NCBI RefSeq assembly: GCF_000735605.1 | Contig: NZ_JPKG01000055.1 | Coordinates: forward strand, 1-64,000 | Source: Allobosea sp. LC85 | GTDB lineage: Bacteria > Pseudomonadota > Alphaproteobacteria > Rhizobiales > Beijerinckiaceae | DNA: 64,000 nucleotides | Direction: 5' to 3' | Part shown: piece by piece, positions 52,185-61,491 of the stretch | Numbering within the stretch: the first letter of the stretch is position 1 | Layout of the letters: every line of letters starts with the position of its first letter | Notes under the pieces: model-generated | What the model saw: the letters and a program-made list of their open reading frames with translations, nothing else | Told to the model about the DNA's origin: nothing | Database searches by the model: none | Position numbers and translations under genes: made by a program

Positions 52185-54266
52185 ATGGAGACCGTCCGGC
52201 TCTCGCAGCGCGGCTCGGTGGCGATCGCGACCATCGACAATCCTCCCGTAAATGCCCTGAGCGCGAGCCTGCGGGCCGCTCTCGTCGATGCGCTTTCGCG
52301 CGCGGCTGCCGACCCCGCGGTCGAGGCTATCGTGATCGCCGCTGCCGGACGGGCCTTCATCGCCGGCGCCGATATCAGCGAGTTCGGCAGGCCGCCGGTC
52401 GAGCCGACCTTGCCCGATGTGCTCGCAATCATCGAAGGCTCCGCGAAGCCGGTGGTGGCTGCCATCCAGGGCGTCGCGCTGGGCGGCGGGCTCGAGCTCG
52501 CGCTGGCCTGCCATGGCCGCGTGGCGGCACCGGGTGCAAAGCTCGGGCTGCCGGAGATCAAGCTCGGCATCATTCCCGGTGCCGGCGGCACGCAACGCCT
52601 GCCACGCGTGATCGGCGCGGCGAAGGCCTTTCCGATGATGCTGGGTGGAGAGCCGATCTCTGCGGAGAAGGCGGCCGCGTTCGGCCTCGCAGACCGGATC
52701 GTCGAGGGCGACCTCGTTGCTGCGGCCATTGCGCTGGCGCAGGAACTGGCAGCCAAGGGTGCGCCAGTGAAGACCGCCGAGCGCGCGGACATGCTCACGC
52801 AATCCGACCGCGAGACGTTCGAGGTTCTGGCCAGGGACGCGGCAGCCAGGTCCGGCGACATGCCGAATGCGCTGGCGCTGATCGAGGCGGTGCGCGGTGT
52901 CTTCACCCTGCCCTTCGGCGAAGGGCTTGCTGCCGAGCGCGCGCTGTTCCTCAAGCTGGTTGCCGATGACCGTTCCAAGGCCCTGCGCTACGCCTTCTTC
53001 GCCGAGCGCGAGGCGGCCAAGGTCCCGGGCATCGACGAGGGCAAGGCGGCGCGCCAGATCAAGCAGGCGGCCGTCATCGGCGCCGGCACGATGGGCGGCG
53101 GCATCGCGATGTGCTTCGCCAATGCCGGCATTCCGGTGACCGTGATCGAGACGACGCAGGAGCAGCTCGACAAGGGCTATGCCCGCATCCGCGACACCTA
53201 CGGCTTCTCGGTCAAGCGTGGTTCGCTGACGGAAGCCGCGCGCGACCAGCGCATGGCGCTGATCACGCCGAAGCTCGGGCTCGAAGCCGCGGCCGAGGCG
53301 GATATCGTGATCGAAGCCGCCTTCGAGGAGATGAGTGTCAAACAGGAGATCTTCGGCGCGCTCGATGGGATTGCAAAGCAAGGCGCAATCCTGGCCTCGA
53401 ACACCTCCTATCTCGACCTCGCGACCATCGCCATGGCGACGAAGCGGCCGCAGGATGTGATCGGGACACATTTCTTCAGCCCGGCCAATGTCATGAAGCT
53501 GCTCGAAATCGTGCGGCCGGCGGGCGTCGCGGATGATGCGGTGGCCACTGCGATCTCGCTCGGGCGCCGGCTCGGCAAGGTACCGGTCGTGGTCGGGAAC
53601 TGCTTCGGCTTCGTGGGCAACCGCATGCTGGAACAGCGCACGCGCGCGGCCGAACGGCTGCTGATCGCCGGTGCGCTGCCGCACGAGGTCGATGCGGCGT
53701 TGACCGGTTTCGGCTTCAAGATGGGGCCCTTCGCGATGTCGGATCTCGCCGGCAACGATATCGGCTGGCGCACGCGCAAGTCGCGCGGCAGGACCGCAGC
53801 GGTCGCGGACGCAATCTGCGAACGCGGCTGGTTTGGTCAGAAGACGGGGCGCGGCTACTACCTCTATCCGGACGGTGCCCGCGCCGGGCAGCGCGACCCG
53901 GAGGTCGAGGCGCTGATCGCGCAGGTTTCCAAGGAGCAGGGCGTCGAACGCCGGGCGATGAAACCCGACGAAATCCTGGCGCGCCTGCTCGACCCGATGG
54001 TCAATGAGGGCGCGAAGATCCTCGCGGAGGGGATTGCTGCGCGGCCGGGCGATATCGATACGATCTGGATCAACGGCTATAACTGGCCGGCCTGGCGCGG
54101 TGGGCCGATGCACTGGGCCGACTCGGTCGGCCTCGATGTCATCGTCGAGCGGCTGGAAGGGCTCGCTGCGGAAAGCGGCGATGCCACGCTCGAGCCGGCG
54201 CCGCTGCTGCGCAAACTCACGGCCGAGCGCAAGGGTTTTGCGGACCTGAAGGCCAGGGTGGCGTGA
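52185..54266 (+). CDS. pimF: Bifunctional enoyl-CoA hydratase/3-hydroxyacyl-CoA dehydrogenase (PimF-like)
   Basis: A 693-residue multifunctional beta-oxidation enzyme. The N-terminal crotonase domain has GRAFIAGADISEFG, both catalytic glutamates (GGGLELALAC and LGLPEIKLGIIPGAGGTQRL). The dehydrogenase half has an NAD fold (QAAVIGAGTMGGGIAMCFANAGIP), DIVIEAAFEEMSVKQEIF, and the catalytic histidine in VIGTHFFSPANVMKLLEIV. The start at 52185 is eight bases after GAGGA; ATG at 52179 is too close to it. It is first in a gene order identical to pimFABCD. Confidence 0.93.
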   Translation: METVRLSQRGSVAIATIDNPPVNALSASLRAALVDALSRAAADPAVEAIVIAAAGRAFIAGADISEFGRPPVEPTLPDVLAIIEGSAKPVVAAIQGVALGGGLELALACHGRVAAPGAKLGLPEIKLGIIPGAGGTQRLPRVIGAAKAFPMMLGGEPISAEKAAAFGLADRIVEGDLVAAAIALAQELAAKGAPVKTAERADMLTQSDRETFEVLARDAAARSGDMPNALALIEAVRGVFTLPFGEGLAAERALFLKLVADDRSKALRYAFFAEREAAKVPGIDEGKAARQIKQAAVIGAGTMGGGIAMCFANAGIPVTVIETTQEQLDKGYARIRDTYGFSVKRGSLTEAARDQRMALITPKLGLEAAAEADIVIEAAFEEMSVKQEIFGALDGIAKQGAILASNTSYLDLATIAMATKRPQDVIGTHFFSPANVMKLLEIVRPAGVADDAVATAISLGRRLGKVPVVVGNCFGFVGNRMLEQRTRAAERLLIAGALPHEVDAALTGFGFKMGPFAMSDLAGNDIGWRTRKSRGRTAAVADAICERGWFGQKTGRGYYLYPDGARAGQRDPEVEALIAQVSKEQGVERRAMKPDEILARLLDPMVNEGAKILAEGIAARPGDIDTIWINGYNWPAWRGGPMHWADSVGLDVIVERLEGLAAESGDATLEPAPLLRKLTAERKGFADLKARVA

Positions 54267-55948
54267 GCCGGGCACCGCGCCCGATCTGGCAGGAGCGCTT
54301 TCCGCAGACCTGCGACTGGGACGCGGCGGTGGAAACCGGCACGGTGCCGGACCTGCTCGCACCGGCCGTCGCGGCGCGCCCGGAGGCGGTTGCCATCGCG
54401 TTCCGCGAGAGCGAGCTGAGCTATGGCGACCTCGACCGGCTGGCCACCCGGCTCGCTGCAGGATTGATCGCCGATGGTGTCAGGCCGGGCGACCGGGTGG
54501 CGCTGTTCCTTCCGAACACGCCCTGGCATCCGGTCGCCTTCTTCGCGGTCGCGCGCTGCGGCGCGACCGTCGTGCACCTGAGCGCTCTCGATGCCCTGCG
54601 AGAACTCGAGCACAAGCTCGAGGCAACGCAGCCCGTCCGCCTGATCACCACGAACCTTCCGGGCTTCCTGCCGCAGGTGCAAGCGCTGCATGCGGTGGGC
54701 TTTATCGAACGCGTGCTGGTGGGGGACGATGCGCGCTGTGGACCGGGGGAGGCCGAGCCGCAGGATCTGCCGCCCGGTGGCGATTTCGTCTGGCTCGACG
54801 ACCTGATGATGGCGCCAAACCCGGCGAACTGGCCGGTGCTTTCGCCCGAGGATGTGATGCTGCTGCAGTTCACCGGCGGCACCACAGGGTTGCCAAAGGC
54901 GGCGATGCTGACGCATGGCAATCTCGTCTCGGCGGTGAATATCTACCGGCTCTGGACGGATGGCGAACCGCTGGAAGCCGGAGCGCAGACCGCGATCGCG
55001 GTCCTGCCGCTGTTCCACATCTACGCGCTGACCACGATCCTGCTGCGCCATTTGCGAGACGGCAATCGCATCCTGCTGCGCCAGCGCTTCGATGTCGAAA
55101 CCCTGATCGAGGATATCGCGTTCCGCCGGGCGACGATGTTCTCCGGCGTGCCGACGATGTGGTTTGCCCTGCTCAACCGCAAGGGCGTCGAGACGGTCGA
55201 TTTTTCGTCGCTGCGCTCCTGCGTCTCGGGTGGGGCGCCGCTGCCCTTCGAGGTCCAGACCCGGCTCGAAGGCATATTGGGTGTCAGGCTGAACAATGGC
55301 TGGGGCATGACCGAGACCGCACCCGCCGGCTCGCGCCTGCCGAAGCAGGCGAAGCCTCGACCGGGAGTGATCGGCGTGCCTTTGCCAGGCCTCGAGATGA
55401 AGATCGTCTCGCTCGATGCCGGGCGTGCCGATTGTCCGGCTGACGAGATCGGCGAGATCGCCATTCGCGGTCCCACTGTCTTCAAGGGTTACTGGAAGGA
55501 TGCGGAGGCGACGCGCGATGCCTTCCACGAGGGCTGGTTCCTGACCGGGGATCTCGGCCGGATGGATGCAGACGGGCTGTTCCAGATCGTCGACCGGCGC
55601 AAGAACATGATCATTTCGAGCGGCTTCAACGTCTATCCAGTGGCGATCGAGAATGCGATCTACGAGCATCCGGCCGTGCAGGAAGTGCTCGTGATCGGCA
55701 TCGACGACGATTATCGCGGCCAGGCGGCAAAGGCCTTCGTCGTGCTCAAGGCGGGTATGCCCGCCTTCGCGCTCGACGAATTGCTGCTCTTCCTGAAGGA
55801 TCGCCTCGGCCGCCACGAGATGCCGCGCGCGCTGGAATTTCGCGACAGCCTGCCCCGCAGCGCTGCCGGGAAGCTGCTGGCGAAGGTGTTGATTGCCGAA
55901 GAACAAGAGAAGCGGGGCAGACCCGCTTCACCCGATTCCGCTGCATAG
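54263..55948 (+). CDS. pimA: Acyl-CoA ligase (PimA-like)
   Basis: A 561-residue AMP-forming ligase that activates an acid with ATP and CoA. Motifs are LLQFTGGTTGLPKAAMLTHGNL (P-loop), NNGWGMTETAPAG, the aspartate in GWFLTGDLGRMDADGLFQIVDRRKNMIISSGFNVYP, and the C-terminal lysine in RSAAGKLL. The length and position match PimA of Rhodopseudomonas palustris, which handles C7 to C14 dicarboxylates and fatty acids. The start is a GTG overlapping the pimF stop (GTGA). Confidence 0.9.
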   Translation: MSRAPRPIWQERFPQTCDWDAAVETGTVPDLLAPAVAARPEAVAIAFRESELSYGDLDRLATRLAAGLIADGVRPGDRVALFLPNTPWHPVAFFAVARCGATVVHLSALDALRELEHKLEATQPVRLITTNLPGFLPQVQALHAVGFIERVLVGDDARCGPGEAEPQDLPPGGDFVWLDDLMMAPNPANWPVLSPEDVMLLQFTGGTTGLPKAAMLTHGNLVSAVNIYRLWTDGEPLEAGAQTAIAVLPLFHIYALTTILLRHLRDGNRILLRQRFDVETLIEDIAFRRATMFSGVPTMWFALLNRKGVETVDFSSLRSCVSGGAPLPFEVQTRLEGILGVRLNNGWGMTETAPAGSRLPKQAKPRPGVIGVPLPGLEMKIVSLDAGRADCPADEIGEIAIRGPTVFKGYWKDAEATRDAFHEGWFLTGDLGRMDADGLFQIVDRRKNMIISSGFNVYPVAIENAIYEHPAVQEVLVIGIDDDYRGQAAKAFVVLKAGMPAFALDELLLFLKDRLGRHEMPRALEFRDSLPRSAAGKLLAKVLIAEEQEKRGRPASPDSAA

Positions 55949-55963
55949 GACCTGAGAAAATCC

Positions 55964-57151
55964 ATGACCGAAGCCGTCATCGTCTCCACCGCCCGCACGC
56001 CGATCGGCAAGGCCTATCGCGGTGCCTTCAACCAGACCCGCGGCGCCGATCTTGCCGCGCATGCCATCAAGGCAGCCTATGAGAAGGCGGGGGTAGAGCC
56101 GACGGCGATCGAGGAGATCGTGCTCGGCTGCGGCTATCCGGAGGCTGCGACCGGCGGCAATGTCGCCCGTCATGCCGCGCTCGTCGCCGGCATCCCGGTC
56201 GCTTCCGCCGGTGTCACGGTCAGCCGCTTCTGCGCTTCGGGCCTCGAGGCGATCGCGCATGCGGCCCGGCGCATCGTCATGGACGGCGTGCCGGTCGCGA
56301 TCGGCGGGGGCGTCGAGTCGATCAGCCTCGTGCAGCCGGTGGTGCGGCGCGACCTCACCCAGAACGACTGGCTGATGAAGCACAAGCCCGAGATCTACAC
56401 GACGATGATCGAGACCGCGGACAATGTCGCCGAGCGCTACGGCATCTCGCGCGAGGCGCAGGACGTGTTCTCGCTGGAAAGCCAGCGCCGCACCGCAGCG
56501 GCCCAGCAGCGCCGGCTGTTCGACGACGAGATCGTGCCGATGAGCGCAATGATGTCGGTCACCGACAAGGCGAGCGGCGAGACGCGGAACGAGCAGGTCA
56601 CGCTCGCCAAGGACGAGGGCAACCGGCCGGACACTACGCTGGAGGGGCTCGCGAAGCTGAAGCCGGTGCGCGGCGAAGACAAGTTCATCACCGCCGGCAA
56701 TGCCAGCCAGCTATCCGACGGTGCGGCTGCGAGCGTCGTGATGTCGGCGAAGGAGGCCGCACGGCGCGGTCTGTCGCCGCTCGGCATCTTCCGCGGCTTC
56801 GCATCGGCTGGCTGCGAGCCGGACGAGATGGGCATCGGCCCGGTCTTCGCGGTGCCGCGGCTCCTGGAGCGCAATGGCCTGAAGGTCTCGGATATCGATC
56901 TCTGGGAGCTCAACGAGGCCTTCGCCTCCCAGTCGATCTACTGCCGCGATACGCTCGGCATCGATCCCGAGAAGGTCAACGTCAATGGCGGCGCGATCTC
57001 GGTCGGCCATCCCTTCGGGATGAGCGGGGCGCGGCTGGTTGGCCATGCATTGCTGGAAGGGCGCCGCCGCAAGGCGCGCTATGCCGTCGTCACCATGTGC
57101 GTCGCCGGCGGCATGGGTTGCGCGGGGCTGTTCGAGATCAACCAGGGCTAG
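55964..57151 (+). CDS. pimB: Acetyl-CoA acyltransferase (thiolase, PimB-like)
   Basis: A 395-residue thiolase that splits 3-ketoacyl-CoA with CoA. The nucleophile is Cys90 in SRFCASGLEAIAHAARR. NGGAISVGHPFGMSGARLVGH holds the catalytic histidine, and CVAGGMGCAGLFE the second cysteine near the end. It lies 15 bp after pimA and five before pimC. Confidence 0.94.
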   Translation: MTEAVIVSTARTPIGKAYRGAFNQTRGADLAAHAIKAAYEKAGVEPTAIEEIVLGCGYPEAATGGNVARHAALVAGIPVASAGVTVSRFCASGLEAIAHAARRIVMDGVPVAIGGGVESISLVQPVVRRDLTQNDWLMKHKPEIYTTMIETADNVAERYGISREAQDVFSLESQRRTAAAQQRRLFDDEIVPMSAMMSVTDKASGETRNEQVTLAKDEGNRPDTTLEGLAKLKPVRGEDKFITAGNASQLSDGAAASVVMSAKEAARRGLSPLGIFRGFASAGCEPDEMGIGPVFAVPRLLERNGLKVSDIDLWELNEAFASQSIYCRDTLGIDPEKVNVNGGAISVGHPFGMSGARLVGHALLEGRRRKARYAVVTMCVAGGMGCAGLFEINQG

Positions 57152-57156
57152 CCATC

Positions 57157-58356
57157 ATGGACCTGCGCTTCACGCCCGAGGAAATCGCCTTCCGCGACGA
57201 GGTGAGACAGTTCTTCCGCACGGAGATCCCGGCTTCGATCCGCAGGAAGGTCTCCGAGGGGCTCGGGCTGGCGCGGGAGGACTATGTCACCTCACAGCGG
57301 ATCATGAACGCGCGCGGCTGGGCCGTGCCGCATTGGCCCAGGGAATGGGGCGGGCAGGATTGGAGCCCGATCCAGCGCTATATCTTCACCGAGGAGATGC
57401 TGCTCGCCGCCGTGCCGCTGCCGCAGCAGTTCAACTGCTACATGGTCGGGCCGGTGATCGCGGCCTTCGGCTCCCAGAGCCAGAAGGAGAAGCATCTCGC
57501 GCGCATCGCCAATCTCGACGAATGGTGGTGCCAGGGCTTTTCCGAGCCCGGCGCGGGTTCGGATCTCGCCTCGCTCAAGACACGGGCGGTGCGCGATGGC
57601 GATCATTACATCGTCAACGGCCAGAAGACCTGGACCACGCTGGGGCAGCACGCCGACTGGATCTTCTGCCTCGTGCGCACGGACCCTGCGGCGAAGAAGC
57701 AGGCTGGCATCTCCTTCATCCTGATCGACATGAAGACGCCCGGCATCACAGTGCGCCCGATCATCACGCTCGAGGGCCGGCACGAGGTCAACGAGATCTT
57801 CTTCGACGATGTCCGCGTTCCCGTCGAAAACTGTGTCGGCGAGGAGAACCGAGGCTGGGACTATGCCAAGTTCCTGCTTGCCAACGAGCGGGTCGGCATC
57901 GCCCGGATCGGGCTTTCCAAGGAGCGCCTCGCCCGGATCAAGCGGTTGGCGAAGGAGATGCCGGCCGGCGACGGGATGCTGTGGGATGCCGCCGATTTCC
58001 GCGAGCGGTTCGCGCTCGTCGAGATCGAACTGAAGGCGCTGGAAATCACACAGATGCGGGTGGTCGCAGCACAGGGCAGGCGCGATTTCAACAAGCCCGA
58101 TCCTGCCTCTTCGATCCTCAAGATCAAGGGCTCGCAATTGCAGCAGGCGACGACCGAACTGCTGCTGGAGGTGGCTGGGCCCTTCGCGCTGGCCGCGCCG
58201 CTGCGGACGGGCGACCTCACCAATGACTGGCCCTTCGAGCATGACTGGGCCGATGCCGCTGCGGCGAGCTATTTCAACAACCGCAAGGTCTCGATCTATG
58301 GCGGCTCGAACGAAATCCAGAAGAACATCATCGCCAAGGCGGTGCTGGGACTTTGA
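57157..58356 (+). CDS. pimC: Acyl-CoA dehydrogenase, PimC-like large subunit
   Basis: A 399-residue FAD-dependent dehydrogenase. WCQGFSEPGAGSDLASLKTRA and NGQKTWTTLGQHADWIFCLVRT are the FAD and substrate signatures, and VSIYGGSNEIQKNIIAKAVLGL is the complete C-terminal motif. The N-terminus (MDLRFTPEEIAFRDEVRQFF) is typical of the PimC type. With PimD it probably forms a heteromeric pimeloyl-CoA dehydrogenase. The start at 57157 gives the family length. Confidence 0.92.
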   Translation: MDLRFTPEEIAFRDEVRQFFRTEIPASIRRKVSEGLGLAREDYVTSQRIMNARGWAVPHWPREWGGQDWSPIQRYIFTEEMLLAAVPLPQQFNCYMVGPVIAAFGSQSQKEKHLARIANLDEWWCQGFSEPGAGSDLASLKTRAVRDGDHYIVNGQKTWTTLGQHADWIFCLVRTDPAAKKQAGISFILIDMKTPGITVRPIITLEGRHEVNEIFFDDVRVPVENCVGEENRGWDYAKFLLANERVGIARIGLSKERLARIKRLAKEMPAGDGMLWDAADFRERFALVEIELKALEITQMRVVAAQGRRDFNKPDPASSILKIKGSQLQQATTELLLEVAGPFALAAPLRTGDLTNDWPFEHDWADAAAASYFNNRKVSIYGGSNEIQKNIIAKAVLGL

Positions 58357-58383
58357 CGATGAGGCTTGGCGATCTGCCTCGTC

Positions 58384-58462
58384 ATGGCCGGGCCTGTCCC
58401 GGCCATCCCCGTCTTCCCTTCATGCGCGTCGCAGGACGCAGGCGCTCGCCACAAGGGCGAGC
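58384..58462. repeat. Two palindromes between pimC and pimD
   Basis: ATGGCCGGG / CCCGGCCAT (58384-58406) and GCTCGCC / GGCGAGC (58444-58462) lie in the 148-bp gap between two subunit genes of one operon. Both have 5-base loops with a CnTGT or ACAAG core, as elsewhere in the window. They may modulate the ratio of the two subunits by RNA processing. Confidence 0.7.
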
Positions 58463-58504
58463 ATGACGCGGTGGCAAACGCCCCGCCAGGCTGGATGAAA
58501 CCCG

Positions 58505-59659
58505 ATGGATTTCGACCTCTCTTCCGAACAAGCCCAGCTCAAAGACAGTGTCGAGCGGCTGATCGGCGCGGCCTACGGTTCGCTCGAAGCACGGCAGGCC
58601 TTGGCGAAGGAGCCGCTCGGTTTCTCCGAGAAGGGCTGGGCAATGTTCGCGGAGCTGGGCCTCACCGGCATCCCGTTCTCCGAGGAAGAGGGTGGTTTCG
58701 GCGGCGGTCCGGTCGAGACCATGGTGGTGATGGAGGCGCTGGGCAAGGGACTGGCGCCGGAGCCTTATCTTGCGAGCATCGTGCTGGGTGGCAGCGCTGT
58801 CCGGTTCGGAGGCTCGGTTGAACAGAAGGCGCGGATCATTCCTGGCATCGTCGACGGCTCCCTGCGTCTGGCGCTGGCCTTCACCGAGACGCAATCACGC
58901 TACGATCTGCACGACGTGGCGACGAGCGCGCGGCGAACGGAGACTGGGTTCGTGCTCGATGGCGCCAAGAGCGTCGTGATCAATGGCGACAGCGCGCACC
59001 AGATCGTGGTGAGCGCCAGGACGAATGGCGGGCGGCGCGACCGGAACGGCATCAGCCTCTTCCTGGTCGATGCGGCGGCGCCGGGCGTGAGCACTCGCGG
59101 CTACCCGACGCAGGATGGCGGACGGGCGGCGGAGATCGCCTTGTCCGGCGTCGTGCTCTGCGAGGAGGCTCTGCTGGGGCCACTCGGCGCAGGGCTGCCG
59201 ATCCTTGAACGGGTTGCGGACCATGCCATCGCTGCGCTCGCCGCCGAAGCTGTCGGCATCATGGATGCGCTGCACGGCCTGACCGTCGATTATCTCAAGA
59301 CGCGCCAGCAGTTCGGCGTCGCGATCGGGCAATTCCAGGTGCTGCAGCATCGCGCTGTCGACATGCTAATGGCGCTCGAACAGGCCCGCTCGATGGCGCT
59401 CTATGCCGCGATGATGGTCGGCCATCCGGATGCGGCGGAGCGGACGGCAGCGTTGTCGGCCGTGAAGGTCCAGATCAACCGGTCCTGCCGGCTGGTCGGG
59501 CAGGAGGCGGTGCAGCTCCATGGCGGCATCGGCATGACGATGGAATATCTCGGCGCGCATTATTTCAAGCGCCTGACCATGATCGAGAGCCTGTTCGGCG
59601 ATATCCCCCATCATCTGCGGCGTGTCGGGCAGGCCGGCGGGCTGGTCGCTGCCTCCTGA
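58505..59659 (+). CDS. pimD: Acyl-CoA dehydrogenase, PimD-like small subunit
   Basis: A 384-residue acyl-CoA dehydrogenase-fold protein. MDFDLSSEQAQLKDSVERLI opens it; LALAFTETQSRYDL sits where active enzymes have FALTEPxAGSD, so FAD-loop residues differ. VQLHGGIGMTMEYLGAHYFKRL ends the fold, and the final GGSNEIQ motif of PimC is missing. This one-complete, one-divergent pairing is characteristic of PimC/PimD and related heteromeric dehydrogenases. It closes the plus-strand operon. Confidence 0.9.
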   Translation: MDFDLSSEQAQLKDSVERLIGAAYGSLEARQALAKEPLGFSEKGWAMFAELGLTGIPFSEEEGGFGGGPVETMVVMEALGKGLAPEPYLASIVLGGSAVRFGGSVEQKARIIPGIVDGSLRLALAFTETQSRYDLHDVATSARRTETGFVLDGAKSVVINGDSAHQIVVSARTNGGRRDRNGISLFLVDAAAPGVSTRGYPTQDGGRAAEIALSGVVLCEEALLGPLGAGLPILERVADHAIAALAAEAVGIMDALHGLTVDYLKTRQQFGVAIGQFQVLQHRAVDMLMALEQARSMALYAAMMVGHPDAAERTAALSAVKVQINRSCRLVGQEAVQLHGGIGMTMEYLGAHYFKRLTMIESLFGDIPHHLRRVGQAGGLVAAS

Positions 59660-59740
59660 GGCGACTTGCCGGACGAGGGCGTTCCTTGTCATCTTCGGCG
59701 TTGACTTGCGTTGACCAGCGCGCTTCCCGGAGGTGAGATC

Positions 59741-60793
59741 TTGAGTTCAGGCCTTGTCGCTCTGCTCGACGATATTGCGGCGCTTGCGAAGGTCGCCGCT
59801 GCGTCTCTCGATGATGCCACGAGCCAGGCGGCCAAGGCGAGCGCCAAGGCTGCCGGCATCGTCATCGACGATACGGCAGTGACGCCGCGCTACGCCGTCG
59901 GGTTCAGCGCGGATCGGGAATTGCCGATCATCGGGCGGATCGCCCTGGGCTCGTTGCGGAACAAGCTGGTATTCCTGCTGCCGGCGGCGCTTCTGCTGGC
60001 GCTGTTCGCACCCTGGGCGATCACGCCGCTGCTGATGCTGGGTAGCCTCTATCTCTGCTTCGAGGGAGCCGAGAAGGTCGTGGAACTGGTCCGGCCCCAT
60101 GGCACGGTCGAGGGCGAGAGCGCTTTGGCGGGGATCGACGCCACACAGCTCGAGAACCAGAAAATCGGCGGGGCGGTGAAGACCGACTTCATCCTCTCGG
60201 CGGAGATCATGGCGATCACGCTCGCGAGCGTGTCTGAATCCTCGTTCTGGACCCAGGCGCTGGTGCTGGCCGTCGTTGGCATCGGGATGACCGCCTTCGT
60301 CTACGGTCTCGTCGCGCTGATCGTGAAGGCGGATGACGCCGGCGTCGCGCTGGCACGCAACGATCACCCCGTCTCCAGCCTGTTTCACTTTGGGCGTGGC
60401 AAGCTGTCCGCATTAGCCGTGCCCAACATCGCCGATCGCCTGCTGCGGCCCCTGTCCAGGGGATTCGGGCGGGGGCTCGTGGTGAGCATGCCGGTGCTGC
60501 TCTCGATCCTCAGCGCGGTCGGGACCGTCGCCATGCTCTGGGTCGGCGGCGGCATCCTGATCCACGGTTTCGAGGGCTATGGCTTCAGCGCGGTGGGTCA
60601 TCTCATTCACGATGCTGCCGTGGCATCGGCCCGGTCCGTTCCCGGCCTGGGTGCGGTCGTCGAATGGCTGGTGACGGCGGCGCTGTCAGCGGTGGTCGGG
60701 TTGGCCGCGGGACTGGCAACCATCGTCGGCGTGCATGTCGCCGCGGAGCCAGTGTTGAAGCTGTTCCGTAAGAGCGCGCCAAAGGCGGTGTAG
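59741..60793 (+). CDS. DUF808 (YedI-type) inner-membrane protein
   Basis: A 350-residue integral membrane protein of the DUF808 family. SSGLVALLDDIAALAKVAAASLDD is the conserved N-terminus, then KAAGIVIDDTAVTPRYAVGF, and about six to eight hydrophobic segments follow. The function of the family is unknown. A TTG at 59741 is the start, seven bases after GGAGG. It converges with the nitroreductase gene. Confidence 0.9.
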   Translation: MSSGLVALLDDIAALAKVAAASLDDATSQAAKASAKAAGIVIDDTAVTPRYAVGFSADRELPIIGRIALGSLRNKLVFLLPAALLLALFAPWAITPLLMLGSLYLCFEGAEKVVELVRPHGTVEGESALAGIDATQLENQKIGGAVKTDFILSAEIMAITLASVSESSFWTQALVLAVVGIGMTAFVYGLVALIVKADDAGVALARNDHPVSSLFHFGRGKLSALAVPNIADRLLRPLSRGFGRGLVVSMPVLLSILSAVGTVAMLWVGGGILIHGFEGYGFSAVGHLIHDAAVASARSVPGLGAVVEWLVTAALSAVVGLAAGLATIVGVHVAAEPVLKLFRKSAPKAV

Positions 60794-60801
60794 CCCCTGC
60801 C

Positions 60802-61491
60802 TCAGTCGAGCCAGGTGGTGAAGTTCTCGACCGGCTCGCGCTCCGGGATGAGACGGTTCGCAGGTGCGTCGGCGTGGCCGATGGCGATGCCGCAGACGAC
60901 GACCTCGCTCTCGGGGATCGCCAGAGAATCGCGCACGACCGGATGAAAGCGGGCAAAAATCGCCTGTGGGCAGGTATCGAGGCCATGCGCCTGGGCAGCG
61001 ACCAGCAAATTCTGGATGAACATGCCGAGATCGAGCCAGGAGCCGATCTCGAGGTCGCGATCGATCGTCACCATCAGCGCGACCGGCGCGCCGAAGAAGC
61101 GCAAATTATAGGCCGTCTGCCGCTTCATGCCCTCATGGTCACCCCTGGTGACGCCGAGCAGGCCGTAAAGGTCCCAGCCGACCTTGCGACGGCGCGACTG
61201 ATAGGGCTCGGTGAAGGTCTGCGGATAGTAGCGATATTCCTCTGCCGGCTTGAAATCCGGATCGTCGAGTGCCGCAAGCAACCCGGCTTCCAGCCGTGCC
61301 CGGCTTTTCGGGCCGAGTACGCGCGCCTTCCAGGGCTGCATATTGGTGCCGCTCGGCGCCTGGGCGGCGAGCTCGAGCAGGTGCCGCACCAGGGCAGGGT
61401 CGACCGGGTCCGGCAGAAAGGCACGTACCGCGCGGCGGCCACGGATGGCCTGTTCGACCACGTCCGGCGCGAGCGCGGTGCGCTTGTTCAT
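60802..61491 (-). CDS. Nitroreductase-family protein
   Basis: A 229-residue FMN-dependent oxidoreductase. RGRRAVRAFLPDPVDPALVRHLLELAAQAPSGTNMQPW is the family FMN-binding opening, and VVVCGIAIGHAD with PEREPVENFTTWLD closes it. The substrate is unknown; such enzymes reduce nitroaromatics or quinones using NAD(P)H. The ATG overlaps the lysS stop (ATGA), so both come from one transcript. Confidence 0.9.
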   Translation of the reverse strand: MNKRTALAPDVVEQAIRGRRAVRAFLPDPVDPALVRHLLELAAQAPSGTNMQPWKARVLGPKSRARLEAGLLAALDDPDFKPAEEYRYYPQTFTEPYQSRRRKVGWDLYGLLGVTRGDHEGMKRQTAYNLRFFGAPVALMVTIDRDLEIGSWLDLGMFIQNLLVAAQAHGLDTCPQAIFARFHPVVRDSLAIPESEVVVCGIAIGHADAPANRLIPEREPVENFTTWLD

